From Flagellimonas meridianipacifica (lineage in GTDB: Bacteria > Bacteroidota > Bacteroidia > Flavobacteriales > Flavobacteriaceae): a DNA stretch of 64,000 nt. Shown piece by piece: positions 6,865 through 15,554 of the stretch. Below the pieces are notes generated by a model. That model ran no database searches and had not been told where the DNA came from. It saw only the letters and a list, made by a program, of their open reading frames with translations. The DNA lies in assembly GCF_003001695.1 (NCBI RefSeq), contig NZ_PVYX01000003.1, forward strand, positions 1 to 64,000, in the 5' to 3' direction. Numbering within the stretch: position 1 is the stretch's first letter; every line of letters begins with the position of its first letter. Both the position numbers and the translations under genes were made by a program.

Positions 6865-9186
6865 ATGAACAAAATCAAGTATTGTTTTGCTTCACTTCTG
6901 TTTCTTTTTGGAGCACTAGCCGTTGCCCAAGAAGAAGAGGCAAAAGAAGAACGTAAACCAGGCCACTATAACCAAAGTAAGTTCAAGCAACTGTACGAGG
7001 AGTTTTCCACGCCGAATACATACCGCTCTGCTTCAGGAGCGCCAGGTCCTGACTACTACCAACAACAGGCCGATTACAAAATGGACATAACGTTGGATGA
7101 CAAAAATGCCAAGATTTACGGTGAGGAAACCATCACATATTATAACAATTCTCCCGATGATTTGGAATTTCTTTGGGTGCAATTGGACCAAAATGTTAGG
7201 GCCAAAGATTCCAAGTCCCCATTACGTAACGGAAACGGGGTCAATTTTGCCTATACTGCGGGCAACTTTGCCAAAACGTATGTCACCGAACCTTTTGATG
7301 GTGGTTTCAATATTGATTTTGTGAAAGATGCAAGTGGGAATGCATTATCCTACACCATCAATCAAACCATGATGAGAGTAAATATTCCCCAACCTCTTAA
7401 AAGTGGAGCGAGCATGTCTTTTTCCATTAAGTGGTGGTATAATATCAACGACCACGTAAATGATAGGGGTCGTTCAGGATATGAATTTTTTCCTGGCGAT
7501 GGAAACAGAAACTATATCATAGCTCAGTTTTTCCCTCGTATGGCACATTACAGTGATGTTGAAGGTTGGCAAAACCATCAATTCTGGGGCAATGGTGAGT
7601 TTGCACTGCCCTTTGGAAACTATGAGGTAAATATTACAGTTCCTGCAGATCACGTTTTAGATGCTACCGGAGTGCTTCAAAATAGAAAGGAAGTATTCTC
7701 CAGAGATATGATGAAACGTTACAACCAGGCGAAAAAGTCATATGATAAACCTGTTGTTATCGTAACTCAGGAAGAAGCAACTGCCAAAGAAAGTGGTTTT
7801 GCAAATGATACCAAGACTTGGAGATTCAAAACCGAGCCAGGAATTTTGGTACGTGATTTTGCTTTTGCAACCTCAAGAAAATACATCATGGATGCCCAAG
7901 CCGTGAAATTGGGTGGTAAAGAAGTTATGGCCGTTTCTTTGTATCCCAAAGAAGGAAATCCACTATGGGAGGAGCAATCCACTAAGGCTGTGGTTCAAAC
8001 CTTGGAAACCTATTCAAAATTCACATTCGATTACCCATACCACAAGGCAATTTCCGTGCATGCTGCACAGATTGGAATGGAATACCCTATGATTTGTTTC
8101 AATTTTGGACGTCCGAATCCAGATGGAACGTACTCAGACCGTACGAAATTTGGAATGATAAGTGTAATTATCCATGAGGTAGGTCACAACTATTTCCCTA
8201 TGATTGTAAACTCTGATGAGCGTCAGTGGGGCTGGATGGATGAAGGTTTGGATACTTTTATGCAATATCTAACGGAACAGGAGTTTGGAGAAAATTATCC
8301 GGATGTAATTGCTCCAAACGACAAGTATCCTTCAAGAAGAGGAGAGCCTTCGAAAATTGTGCCTTACATGAGCGGTGACCAAGATTTCATTGCACCCATC
8401 ATGTCCAATCCCGAGAATGTATATAGCTTAGGTCCAAATGCTTATGGTAAGCCAGCTACAGCTCTAAACATTCTTCGTGAAACCGTAATGGGCAAGGAAT
8501 TGTTTGATCACGCATTTAAAACCTATGCACAGCGCTGGATGTTCAAACATCCAACACCTGAGGACTTTTTCCGTACCATGGAGGATGCTTCTGCAGTAGA
8601 TTTAGATTGGTACTGGAGAGGATGGTTCTATACTACGGACTATGTGGATATTGGTGTGAAAGGTGTGAAAAAGTACTATGTTACTTCCAAACCCACCAAA
8701 GAAATGGAGAAGTACATGGCAGATAGGAACCTTACCGAAGCCGATTTACCTCCATTGGTATATCTTGCTGCCGAAGACAGCGAGGACTACAGCGAGGATT
8801 TAAAAGGAAAAGCTCCAACAGAAGTTTCTCAAAATTTGAAAGAGTTCATGATGGACAATATGAGTGCGGAAGAAAGAGCTGAAGTAAAGGAACCTAAGTT
8901 TTTCTACGAAGTTACTTTTGACAAGCCCGGAGGAATTCCAATGCCTTTGATTGTTGAATATACCTATGCGGATGGTTCCAAAGAAAACATTACGTATCCT
9001 GCAGAAATTTGGAGAAAGAATGATGCTGAAGTTAAGCGAGTTGTAGCCACTGAGAAAGAGATAGTAGGTATTATAGTGGACCCTAAATTGGAGACTGCTG
9101 ATATCGATACAACGAATAACGCATGGCCTAAAAAAGAAGAGAAATCTGACTTTGATAAGTTCAAAGAAAATATCAAAGGAAAATAG
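6865..9186 (+). CDS. M1 family (gluzincin) metallopeptidase, exported
   Basis: 773 residues from the ATG at 6865. An in-frame ATG 16 codons upstream exists, but the signal peptide (MNKIKYCFASLLFLFGALAV) begins at 6865. The zinc site is HEVGH at residues 437-441 with the third ligand Glu460 in WMDEGLDTF, the usual 18-residue spacing of M1 aminopeptidases. Upstream, IGMEYPM takes the place of the GxMEN substrate motif. An N-terminal beta domain (about 60-260) and a Lys/Glu-rich C-terminal part follow the long Bacteroidota M1 architecture. It probably trims peptides in the periplasm or at the outer surface. A hairpin terminator follows at once. Confidence 0.92.
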   Translation: MNKIKYCFASLLFLFGALAVAQEEEAKEERKPGHYNQSKFKQLYEEFSTPNTYRSASGAPGPDYYQQQADYKMDITLDDKNAKIYGEETITYYNNSPDDLEFLWVQLDQNVRAKDSKSPLRNGNGVNFAYTAGNFAKTYVTEPFDGGFNIDFVKDASGNALSYTINQTMMRVNIPQPLKSGASMSFSIKWWYNINDHVNDRGRSGYEFFPGDGNRNYIIAQFFPRMAHYSDVEGWQNHQFWGNGEFALPFGNYEVNITVPADHVLDATGVLQNRKEVFSRDMMKRYNQAKKSYDKPVVIVTQEEATAKESGFANDTKTWRFKTEPGILVRDFAFATSRKYIMDAQAVKLGGKEVMAVSLYPKEGNPLWEEQSTKAVVQTLETYSKFTFDYPYHKAISVHAAQIGMEYPMICFNFGRPNPDGTYSDRTKFGMISVIIHEVGHNYFPMIVNSDERQWGWMDEGLDTFMQYLTEQEFGENYPDVIAPNDKYPSRRGEPSKIVPYMSGDQDFIAPIMSNPENVYSLGPNAYGKPATALNILRETVMGKELFDHAFKTYAQRWMFKHPTPEDFFRTMEDASAVDLDWYWRGWFYTTDYVDIGVKGVKKYYVTSKPTKEMEKYMADRNLTEADLPPLVYLAAEDSEDYSEDLKGKAPTEVSQNLKEFMMDNMSAEERAEVKEPKFFYEVTFDKPGGIPMPLIVEYTYADGSKENITYPAEIWRKNDAEVKRVVATEKEIVGIIVDPKLETADIDTTNNAWPKKEEKSDFDKFKENIKGK

Positions 9187-9207
9187 TCTTAAAACATAAA
9201 TTCGTTA

Positions 9208-9239
9208 AAAGGCCCTGTGATTTAGCAGGGCTTTTTTAT
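9208..9239 (+). terminator. Rho-independent terminator after the M1 peptidase gene
   Basis: The arms aaaggccctg and cagggctttttt form a GC-rich hairpin with a T-tract, 22 bp after the stop codon. Confidence 0.85.
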
Positions 9240-9258
9240 TTTCCATTCAAGTTCTCAT

Positions 9259-9266
9259 TATATTTG
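9259..9266 (+). promoter_or_regulatory. Candidate -7 box (TATATTTG) for tatA
   Basis: Perfect TAnnTTTG box ending only four bases before the ATG at 9271. A start point about seven bases downstream of the box would fall at the ATG, so the message would be leaderless or nearly so. The -33 region (TTTTAT) is weak. Confidence 0.45.
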
Positions 9267-9270
9267 TTTT

Positions 9271-9543
9271 ATGTATTTCCTATTTATCAGCGGAGCGGAG
9301 ATTTTTTTCATACTTTTTATTGTGGTAATGGTTTTTGGTGCGGATAAGATTCCTGGTATAGCCAAAGGATTGGGTAAGGGAATGCGCCAGTTGCGTGATG
9401 CTACGGATGACATTAAAAGAGAAATCCAAAAAAGTGCCGAAAAACAAGGTATAGATACTGATTTCACCAAAGAGATTCGAGAAGAACTGAATGAAGTGAA
9501 AAAAAATGTGGATGAAGTAACTGGAACAATCAAAAGAAGCTAG
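9271..9543 (+). CDS. tatA: Twin-arginine translocase subunit TatA/TatE family
   Basis: 90 residues in the standard layout: a short periplasmic N-terminus, one membrane helix (about 5-22, ending in VFGADKIPGIAKGLGKGMRQ), then the amphipathic helix and a charged tail (DDIKREIQKSAEKQGI). The Phe-Gly hinge between the helices is present (VFG). TatA oligomers form the channel through which folded proteins with RR signals cross the inner membrane. Two candidate Tat substrates lie in this window (42562..43959 and 46015..46899). TatC is not in the window. The PAP2 gene starts four bases after the stop. Confidence 0.92.
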   Translation: MYFLFISGAEIFFILFIVVMVFGADKIPGIAKGLGKGMRQLRDATDDIKREIQKSAEKQGIDTDFTKEIREELNEVKKNVDEVTGTIKRS

Positions 9544-9546
9544 TCC

Positions 9547-10128
9547 ATGTTGGACCAGATGCTTTCTTGGGATAAGCAAGCGCTCCTTTACCTAAATAAT
9601 CTAGGCTCCCCTACTTTCGACTCTTTTTGGTCTCTGGTGACCCATATCACCTCATGGATTCCGCTTTTTATTCTTTTCATCATTTTGTTTTTAATCAAGT
9701 ATCCAATAAAACAGGCATTGCAAAAAATTGGCCTGCTAGTGTTGTTGATTTTTGCGATAACTGGTTTATGCAACTATGTGAAAACCATTGTGGGACGTTT
9801 AAGGCCTTGCAATGATGAGACTATAAACGGTATGATGCGAATCTTGCATACGCCGAGCGATTTTAGTTTTTTCTCGGGACATGCCTCCAGTTCATTTGCC
9901 GTAACATTTTTGGTCTTTTTGCTTCTGCGCGAAAAAGTGAAATGGGCAGGGATTTTCTTTGTTTGGCCTATACTGTTTTCCTATAGTAGACTCTACCTCG
10001 GGGTACATTTTCCTTTGGATATCATTGTAGGAACAATGGTGGGCGTAGCTTTAGCATGGTTTTTCTTTAAAGGATATAACCTCTTATTTCACCCTGCACA
10101 AGGTCAATCCATCTCGAATGGGCAATAA
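9547..10128 (+). CDS. PAP2-family membrane phosphatase
   Basis: 193 residues with several membrane helices. The three PAP2 signature blocks are visible: KTIVGRLRP, FFSGHASSS and SRLYLGVHFPLDI, which carry the catalytic His residues. Family members dephosphorylate undecaprenyl pyrophosphate, phosphatidic acid or phosphatidylglycerol phosphate; the substrate here cannot be read from sequence. It is four bases from tatA and so likely in the same operon. Its last 45 bp overlap the converging O-methyltransferase gene. Confidence 0.9.
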   Translation: MLDQMLSWDKQALLYLNNLGSPTFDSFWSLVTHITSWIPLFILFIILFLIKYPIKQALQKIGLLVLLIFAITGLCNYVKTIVGRLRPCNDETINGMMRILHTPSDFSFFSGHASSSFAVTFLVFLLLREKVKWAGIFFVWPILFSYSRLYLGVHFPLDIIVGTMVGVALAWFFFKGYNLLFHPAQGQSISNGQ

Positions 10129-10725
10129 AACGGTCTCAACTCGAGGGTCATTTTTTAGCTTTTCGTTGTATTCCAATAAAGCTGCAGTGGCTAAGTCTGT
10201 CTTATCAAGAGGTTCCACAACTTTTCCCGACCAAAGGACATTATCTGATAATATGATACTGCCAGATTTGGTTTTTTTTAGGGCGCTTTCAAAATAAGCA
10301 TGATAGTCCACTTTATGTGCATCAATAAAAACCAAATCGAACGTGACTTCCAATTTTGGAATTATCTCCAACGCATCTCCAATGTGTTGAACAATTTGGT
10401 TGCTAAATCCACTTTTTTCAAAATATTTGGTCTGGATGTCAAACAATTCTTCATTCACTTCAATGGTGTGCAATGTGCCATCCTTTTGGAGCCCTTCAGA
10501 TAGACATATGGCGGAGTATCCAGTGTAGGTGCCAATTTCCAGTATATGCTTCGGGGCGATGATTTTGGACAGAATGCTCAATACCCTACCCTGAAAATGC
10601 CCTGTAAGCATTCTTGGTCGAACTACTTTGAGATGAGTTTCACGTGTCAATTCCTTTAACAAAGGAGGTTCCTCTTCTGAACTTTTGGCGATATAAGATT
10701 CCAAAATTGGAGAAAGAAAATGCAT
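10084..10725 (-). CDS. O-methyltransferase (class I SAM-dependent, family 3)
   Basis: 213 residues. The SAM-binding loop is HILEIGTYTGYSAICLSEGL (about 60-80), the acidic residue after strand 2 lies in LHTIEVNEE, and the metal/catalytic region is DLVFIDAHK followed by IILSDNVLWSGKV. This pattern is that of the cation-dependent O-methyltransferases related to catechol and caffeoyl-CoA methyltransferases; the acceptor is unknown. It ends inside the coding sequence of the PAP2 gene on the other strand (45-bp convergent overlap). Confidence 0.9.
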   Translation of the reverse strand: MHFLSPILESYIAKSSEEEPPLLKELTRETHLKVVRPRMLTGHFQGRVLSILSKIIAPKHILEIGTYTGYSAICLSEGLQKDGTLHTIEVNEELFDIQTKYFEKSGFSNQIVQHIGDALEIIPKLEVTFDLVFIDAHKVDYHAYFESALKKTKSGSIILSDNVLWSGKVVEPLDKTDLATAALLEYNEKLKNDPRVETVLLPIRDGLTLCRVK

Positions 10726-10792
10726 CTGTAACCTTTTCGTAAAAATAGGGAAAACACTACTTTAGAATTCTGGAAATGGTCAAAAAACTAGT

Positions 10793-11275
10793 ATGAGAAA
10801 ATTCAACGGTACTATAAGGGATGCCACCTTGGAAGATTTACCAACTCTCCTTGAATTTGAACAGGGAATAATCACCGCGGAACGACCTTTTGATTCTACT
10901 TTGGGCAAAGACCCGCTGAGCTACTATGATCTTAAGGAAATGGTATTGGACGACAATACTTGTGTTATTGTTGCGGAAGTTGATGGGATACTTGTAGGTT
11001 CGGGATATGGTATTTCCAAAAAGGCCAGGCATTATCTGGATCATGATAATTACGCTTACCTGGGCTTCATGTTCACCCATCCTGAGTATAGAGGTATGGG
11101 AATAAATGCGCTAATTGTGGATGAGTTGGTGAGCTGGTCAAAGTCTCAGGGATTTATTGAAATCCGACTTACTGTTTATGAAGATAACATACCAGCTATA
11201 AAGGCCTATGAAAAGGTAGGGTTTAAAAAGCATCTGGTTGAAATGCGTATGCCCAGGCCATCCGAAAATCAATAA
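10793..11275 (+). CDS. GNAT family N-acetyltransferase
   Basis: 160 residues. The acetyl-CoA pyrophosphate loop (motif A) reads HPEYRGMGINALIVDEL, and motif B covers RLTVYEDNIPAIKAYEKVGF with its usual Asn and Tyr. This is a complete single-domain acetyltransferase; the substrate is unknown. It lies 67 bp from the divergent O-methyltransferase start and just upstream of kynureninase on the same strand, so the two may be co-transcribed. Confidence 0.9.
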   Translation: MRKFNGTIRDATLEDLPTLLEFEQGIITAERPFDSTLGKDPLSYYDLKEMVLDDNTCVIVAEVDGILVGSGYGISKKARHYLDHDNYAYLGFMFTHPEYRGMGINALIVDELVSWSKSQGFIEIRLTVYEDNIPAIKAYEKVGFKKHLVEMRMPRPSENQ

Positions 11276-11295
11276 GCAAATTGTATTTTTGGGAT

Positions 11296-12573
11296 ATGGA
11301 TACTTTGACCTTTCAGAACACGCTGGAATTTGCCAGACAGTTGGATGCCGAGGACCCTTTGGCATCATATCGCAATGAGTTTCACTTTCCTCAGGTAAAT
11401 GGAAAAGACGTTATCTATTTCACAGGAAACTCTTTGGGACTTCAACCAAAAAGAACCAAACAGTTTGTGGATGAGGTTATGGACGACTGGAAGAATTTGG
11501 CTGTGGAAGGTCATTTTTATGCAGATAAACCGTGGTGGGATTATCATGAAAGATTGGCCGATGGCCTGTCAAAAGTAGTAGGAGCGAAACCAGAAGAAAT
11601 ATCGGTGATGAACACCTTGACGGTTAATCTCCATTTATTGATGGTTTCCTTTTATCGACCCACGGAAAAACGGTATAAAATCCTTTGCGAAGAAAAAGCA
11701 TTTCCATCAGATCAATATATGCTCCAAAGCCAAGCGCGATTTCATGGTTTCAATCCAGATGACGCAATTATTGAAGTGAAAAAACGAAAAGGAGAGCATT
11801 CCTGGAGAACCGAAGATGTTGTGAATGCAATTCAGGAGAACGGCGAGGAGATAGCCTTGGTTCTCATTGGTGGGCTGAATTACTATAATGGGCAGGTCTT
11901 TGACATGAAGGCTATAACAGAAGTAGGTAAGTCAGTTGGAGCTATGGTAGGTTGGGATTTAGCCCACGCGGTTGGAAATGTTAAATTGGAACTTCATGAC
12001 TGGGGGGCCGATTTTGCAGCCTGGTGCAGTTACAAATACATGAACAGTGGCCCAGGAAATGCATCCGGCATTTTCATCCATGAAAACCATTTGGGAAAAC
12101 AAGATATTCCAAGATTTGAAGGCTGGTGGGGTACAAAAAAAGAAACCCGGTTTTTAATGCTACCTCAATTTGACCCTATTGAAACCGCAGATGCTTGGCA
12201 GTTGAGTAACCCACCCATCCTTTCATTGGCACCCTATTTAGCTTCTTTGGAACTTTTTGAGGAAGTAGGAATGGACCAACTGATTCAAAAACGAGAAAAG
12301 ATTGTTTCCTACTTGGAGTTTGTGCTTCATGAAATCGACAAGGAAGTTGAAAGTACTTTTGAAATAATAACGCCCGAAGATAGAGGATGCCAGCTTTCCG
12401 TATTCCTTCACGGCGAGGGCAGGGAGTTGTTTGATTATTTAATGAAAAATGGAGTAATAACCGATTGGCGCGAACCTAATGTGATTCGTTTGGCCCCGAC
12501 TCCTTTTTATTGCTCTTTTGAGGATATGTATCGTTTTGGGCAAATCCTAAAGCAAGGCATATTAAAAAACTGA
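11296..12573 (+). CDS. kynU: Kynureninase
   Basis: 425 residues from the ATG at 11296; a TTG 15 bp upstream is in frame but less likely. It is a PLP enzyme of fold type I. Landmarks: YFTGNSLGLQPK near the N-terminus, GWDLAHAVGNVKLELHDWGA with the cofactor Asp, and the Schiff-base lysine K247 in CSYKYMNSGPG, followed by GWWGTKKETRF. It cleaves kynurenine or 3-hydroxykynurenine to (3-hydroxy)anthranilate and alanine. The partner monooxygenase is at 23655..24995. The gene converges on the AraC regulator with a 12-bp overlap. Other steps (dioxygenases, formamidase) are not in the window. Confidence 0.95.
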   Translation: MDTLTFQNTLEFARQLDAEDPLASYRNEFHFPQVNGKDVIYFTGNSLGLQPKRTKQFVDEVMDDWKNLAVEGHFYADKPWWDYHERLADGLSKVVGAKPEEISVMNTLTVNLHLLMVSFYRPTEKRYKILCEEKAFPSDQYMLQSQARFHGFNPDDAIIEVKKRKGEHSWRTEDVVNAIQENGEEIALVLIGGLNYYNGQVFDMKAITEVGKSVGAMVGWDLAHAVGNVKLELHDWGADFAAWCSYKYMNSGPGNASGIFIHENHLGKQDIPRFEGWWGTKKETRFLMLPQFDPIETADAWQLSNPPILSLAPYLASLELFEEVGMDQLIQKREKIVSYLEFVLHEIDKEVESTFEIITPEDRGCQLSVFLHGEGRELFDYLMKNGVITDWREPNVIRLAPTPFYCSFEDMYRFGQILKQGILKN

Positions 12574-13428
12574 TTGAGAATATCTGTCCTGAACATATGC
12601 TGATGGTGTTTGTCCTTGGTACTTTTTAAACTGTCGTGAAAAGTACGAAGCGTCATTAAATCCAGACCGAAACATAACATCGCTTATGGTAGAATTGGCT
12701 TCATTGAAAAATTCGACGGCCTTTTGTATTCTGAATTCATTCACAAACCCAATAAAGCGTTTTTGTGTCATTTTCTTGAAGAAACGACAAAATGAATTTG
12801 GGGTATAGCCGAGTTGTTGGGCTATTTCCTCAACAGAGATATTCTGGGAATATTGATTGTTTACATATTCAAAGGCTTGTTCCAAGCGAAGTATATCATC
12901 CCTTTTGAAATTTCCTAAAGGGAAGCTTTGGCGAAGCATCTGGTATGATGTCTCTCTGGACAGCTCGTGCAGAATGCCTAGCAGGTTTATCAGCTTCCCC
13001 TGATTGTCTAGGGTTCTGAACTTTCTAAATTTCTTTTCCAGTCCCTTTTTTACCTGTTCATCAAAAACTAAAATATGCTTTGATTTTTCTATAAGCTTTT
13101 TTATTGCTCGAAACTCTGGGAAAACCCGAAGTTTTTCATCTAAAAAGTCCTGTTTGAACTGAATAACGATTTCTTCATTATCTAGGTTTTCACGATTTCC
13201 GAAATCGGCGTGGGGAATATCGCCAGCAAGAAAAACCAATGTGCCGTTCGTGTACGATGTTTTTGTAGTATCAATATGGAGAAGACCCCTACCATTTTTT
13301 ACAAATACCAATTCGTATTCGGGATGAATGTGCCAGCCCGCCATGGCGCAATTGTCAGCGCTTCTATAGGTCTCAATCTTAAAAGAAGCATCGGAAGTAA
13401 CGCTAATGGTCTCCAACATGGGTTTCAT
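12562..13428 (-). CDS. AraC family transcriptional regulator with N-terminal cupin
   Basis: 288 residues. Residues about 10-100 form a cupin-like sensor (AGWHIHPEYELVFVKNGRG, GDIPHADFGN). The C-terminal 100 residues hold the two helix-turn-helix motifs of AraC proteins: VEEIAQQLGYTPNSFCRFFK and ISDVMFRSGFNDASYFSRQF. The likely ligand is a small carbon compound. It diverges from the aldo/keto reductase and MFS genes across a 147-bp gap holding three tandem 10-bp repeats, so these are the likeliest targets; it also converges on kynU. Confidence 0.9.
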   Translation of the reverse strand: MKPMLETISVTSDASFKIETYRSADNCAMAGWHIHPEYELVFVKNGRGLLHIDTTKTSYTNGTLVFLAGDIPHADFGNRENLDNEEIVIQFKQDFLDEKLRVFPEFRAIKKLIEKSKHILVFDEQVKKGLEKKFRKFRTLDNQGKLINLLGILHELSRETSYQMLRQSFPLGNFKRDDILRLEQAFEYVNNQYSQNISVEEIAQQLGYTPNSFCRFFKKMTQKRFIGFVNEFRIQKAVEFFNEANSTISDVMFRSGFNDASYFSRQFKKYQGQTPSAYVQDRYSQSVF

Positions 13429-13451
13429 AAGCTAAAACTACCAAATGATTT

Positions 13452-13481
13452 TATAAAATGGTATAAAATGGAATAAAATAG
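13452..13481. promoter_or_regulatory. Three tandem 10-bp repeats, candidate AraC-type operator
   Basis: TATAAAATGG occurs twice back to back, followed by the variant AATAAAATAG. The spacing equals about one helical turn per unit. The site lies 24-53 bp upstream of the AraC gene and about 95 bp upstream of the aldo/keto reductase. A role as operator is inferred from placement; the AT-rich content makes chance possible. Confidence 0.45.
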
Positions 13482-13575
13482 CTTATAGCTTGAATGATTT
13501 ATTCTAAAAAAAGCATGAAAATCAGAGTTACTTTGTTCTAAGTCGAATAAAGACAACCAATAACTATCAGTGTTT

Positions 13576-14397
13576 ATGGAGGGAGGTGAATATTTTGAGC
13601 TTAACAACCAATTAAAAATGCCCAAAATTGGGTTGGGTGTTCTTTTTGCTAAAAACGACCAAGAAGTTGAAAACGCGGTTGTTTCCGCTTTGGAATCAGG
13701 ATATCGGAAAATTGATACCGCATCGGCCTATGAAAATGAAGAGGGGGTGGGAAAAGCCATTCAAAGGAGTGGAGTTCCTAGGGAAGATATTTTCTTGGGA
13801 ACCAAGGTGTGGAATACCGAACAGGGATATGATACAACCCTTGAAGCTTTTAAGCGAAGTCTTGGCCGATTGCAAACGGATTATGTGGATTTATATCTGA
13901 TTCATTGGCCAGTAAAGTCAAAATACAAGGAAACATATCGCGCCATGGAGGAGATTTACAAAAAAGGTCTTGCAAAAGCCATAGGCGTTTGCAATTTTAG
14001 TATGGACCAGTTACAAGATTTGATGGAACACTCAGAAATTGTTCCCGCTATAAATCAAGTGGAGATTCATCCGCATTATAGCCAACCTGAGTTATTGGAT
14101 TTTGCCAACCAACATGGAATACAGCTTGAGGCTTGGCGTCCAATAATGATGGGTGAAGTTTTGAAAATTCCTGAGCTTGTGGAAATTGGAAACAGGTATA
14201 ATAAATCTCCCGTTCAGATTTCCTTGCGATGGCTAGTGCAAAGAGGAGTAGCCGTTATCCCCAAATCGGTAACTCCAAAACGAATCAAGGAAAACATAAA
14301 TATTTTTGATTTTGAGCTGTCAAAGACGGAGATGGATGTCATTGAGGGATTGAATCAAAACAGAAACTTAGGAGAGGATTTGTCCCATATCTTTTAA
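13576..14397 (+). CDS. Aldo/keto reductase
   Basis: 273 residues from the ATG at 13576; a GTG two codons upstream is also in frame. The AKR catalytic tetrad can be read as Asp47 and Tyr52 (KIDTASAYENEEGVG), Lys77 (GTKVWN) and His110 (YLIHWP). The C-terminal NADP-binding signature is VIPKSVTPKRIKEN. The length matches the bacterial 2,5-diketogluconate reductase-like class. It reduces an aldehyde or ketone with NADPH; the substrate is unknown. An MFS transporter gene follows after five bases, so import and reduction of one compound under AraC control is a reasonable guess. Confidence 0.93.
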   Translation: MEGGEYFELNNQLKMPKIGLGVLFAKNDQEVENAVVSALESGYRKIDTASAYENEEGVGKAIQRSGVPREDIFLGTKVWNTEQGYDTTLEAFKRSLGRLQTDYVDLYLIHWPVKSKYKETYRAMEEIYKKGLAKAIGVCNFSMDQLQDLMEHSEIVPAINQVEIHPHYSQPELLDFANQHGIQLEAWRPIMMGEVLKIPELVEIGNRYNKSPVQISLRWLVQRGVAVIPKSVTPKRIKENINIFDFELSKTEMDVIEGLNQNRNLGEDLSHIF

Positions 14398-14402
14398 TTC
14401 GT

Positions 14403-15554
14403 ATGAAATCATTGCAACTTATTTTTTCCAACCCAAGATATTTTGGTCCAGCTTGGGTTTTTGCCAGTTTAAATATTTGGTTTGGAACTTGGGCCATATA
14501 CATTCCTTCAGTCAAAGAAAAGCTGGATATCAGCAAAGCTGATTTGGGAATTGCATTGTTCTGTCTTTCTTTGGGCGTATTTGTGATATTTCCTTTGGCT
14601 TCCACGATCATCAATCGATTGGGGGTTGGCAAAGCAACTTGGTATGGAGTGTTTTTAAGCAGCATTGCGGCACTTTTCCCTCTATTGGCTCCAAACTATT
14701 ATGTTTTGATGGTCTCCTTGTTTCTTTTTGGGGCTACTAACGGATTGACTGATATCGCTATGAACACCTTGGTCACCGAAATTGAAAAAGAGGATAAGCA
14801 AAATTTTATGTCTGCCGCTCACGGTTTTTTCAGTTTGGGAGGTGTTATAGCCGGTTTGGGCAGTTTTTTAATTCCATGGATAAACAATCCGTTCCTTCAT
14901 ATGGTGATTATGGTGGTGCTAGTTTTTTCTGTCAATGTATACTTTAAGCGAAATTATTTTTCCATTCAAGCTGCCCCAATAGAAAAAGAACCTTTTAGCC
15001 TCAAGTTGTTCAAGCCTTTGCTGCTTTTGGGAATTATTGGATTCGTATCTATGGGTAGTGAAGGGGCAATCGTGGACTGGAGCGGACTTTATTTGAAGGA
15101 AGTTGTCTTGGCGCCTGAGCTATTGATTGGTTCAGGATTTTTGGCTTTTTCCATATCGATGACCTTGGGAAGGTTTTTGGGAGATGGAATAAGCGCAAGA
15201 ATAGGTTCAATCAAAATTGTTGCTCTTGGTACCTGTATTGCAATTCTCGGATACGTTTTGGTACTAACCGGTTCCATATTCTGGGCTATAACCGGTTTTG
15301 CTTTTACTGGACTTGGTTTCTCCGTAATAGTTCCAGAATTGTTCAGAATTGGCGGAAATATCAAGGGAGTGGATTCTGCACAGGGTGTATCTTTCATTGC
15401 AGGGACTGGGTATGCAGGTTTTTTGCTGGGACCGGTAATCTTAGGATTCATTGCTGAAAATGGAGGCCTGAAAAATACCTTTTCCGTTTTGTTGGGCGTT
15501 GCCGTTCTGGTACTTATAGTTTCACAAGCACTCACCCGAAGAAAAAGAGGCTAG
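14403..15554 (+). CDS. MFS transporter
   Basis: 383 residues, almost entirely hydrophobic, with about 12 membrane helices. The N-terminal half has FGTWAIYIPSVKEKLDIS and FGATNGLTDIAMNTLVTEIE, which recalls the YbjJ/fucose-permease-like branch of the major facilitator superfamily. Substrate and direction cannot be told. It follows the aldo/keto reductase by five bases. The stop overlaps the converging 15551..16720 gene by four bases. Confidence 0.9.
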   Translation: MKSLQLIFSNPRYFGPAWVFASLNIWFGTWAIYIPSVKEKLDISKADLGIALFCLSLGVFVIFPLASTIINRLGVGKATWYGVFLSSIAALFPLLAPNYYVLMVSLFLFGATNGLTDIAMNTLVTEIEKEDKQNFMSAAHGFFSLGGVIAGLGSFLIPWINNPFLHMVIMVVLVFSVNVYFKRNYFSIQAAPIEKEPFSLKLFKPLLLLGIIGFVSMGSEGAIVDWSGLYLKEVVLAPELLIGSGFLAFSISMTLGRFLGDGISARIGSIKIVALGTCIAILGYVLVLTGSIFWAITGFAFTGLGFSVIVPELFRIGGNIKGVDSAQGVSFIAGTGYAGFLLGPVILGFIAENGGLKNTFSVLLGVAVLVLIVSQALTRRKRG

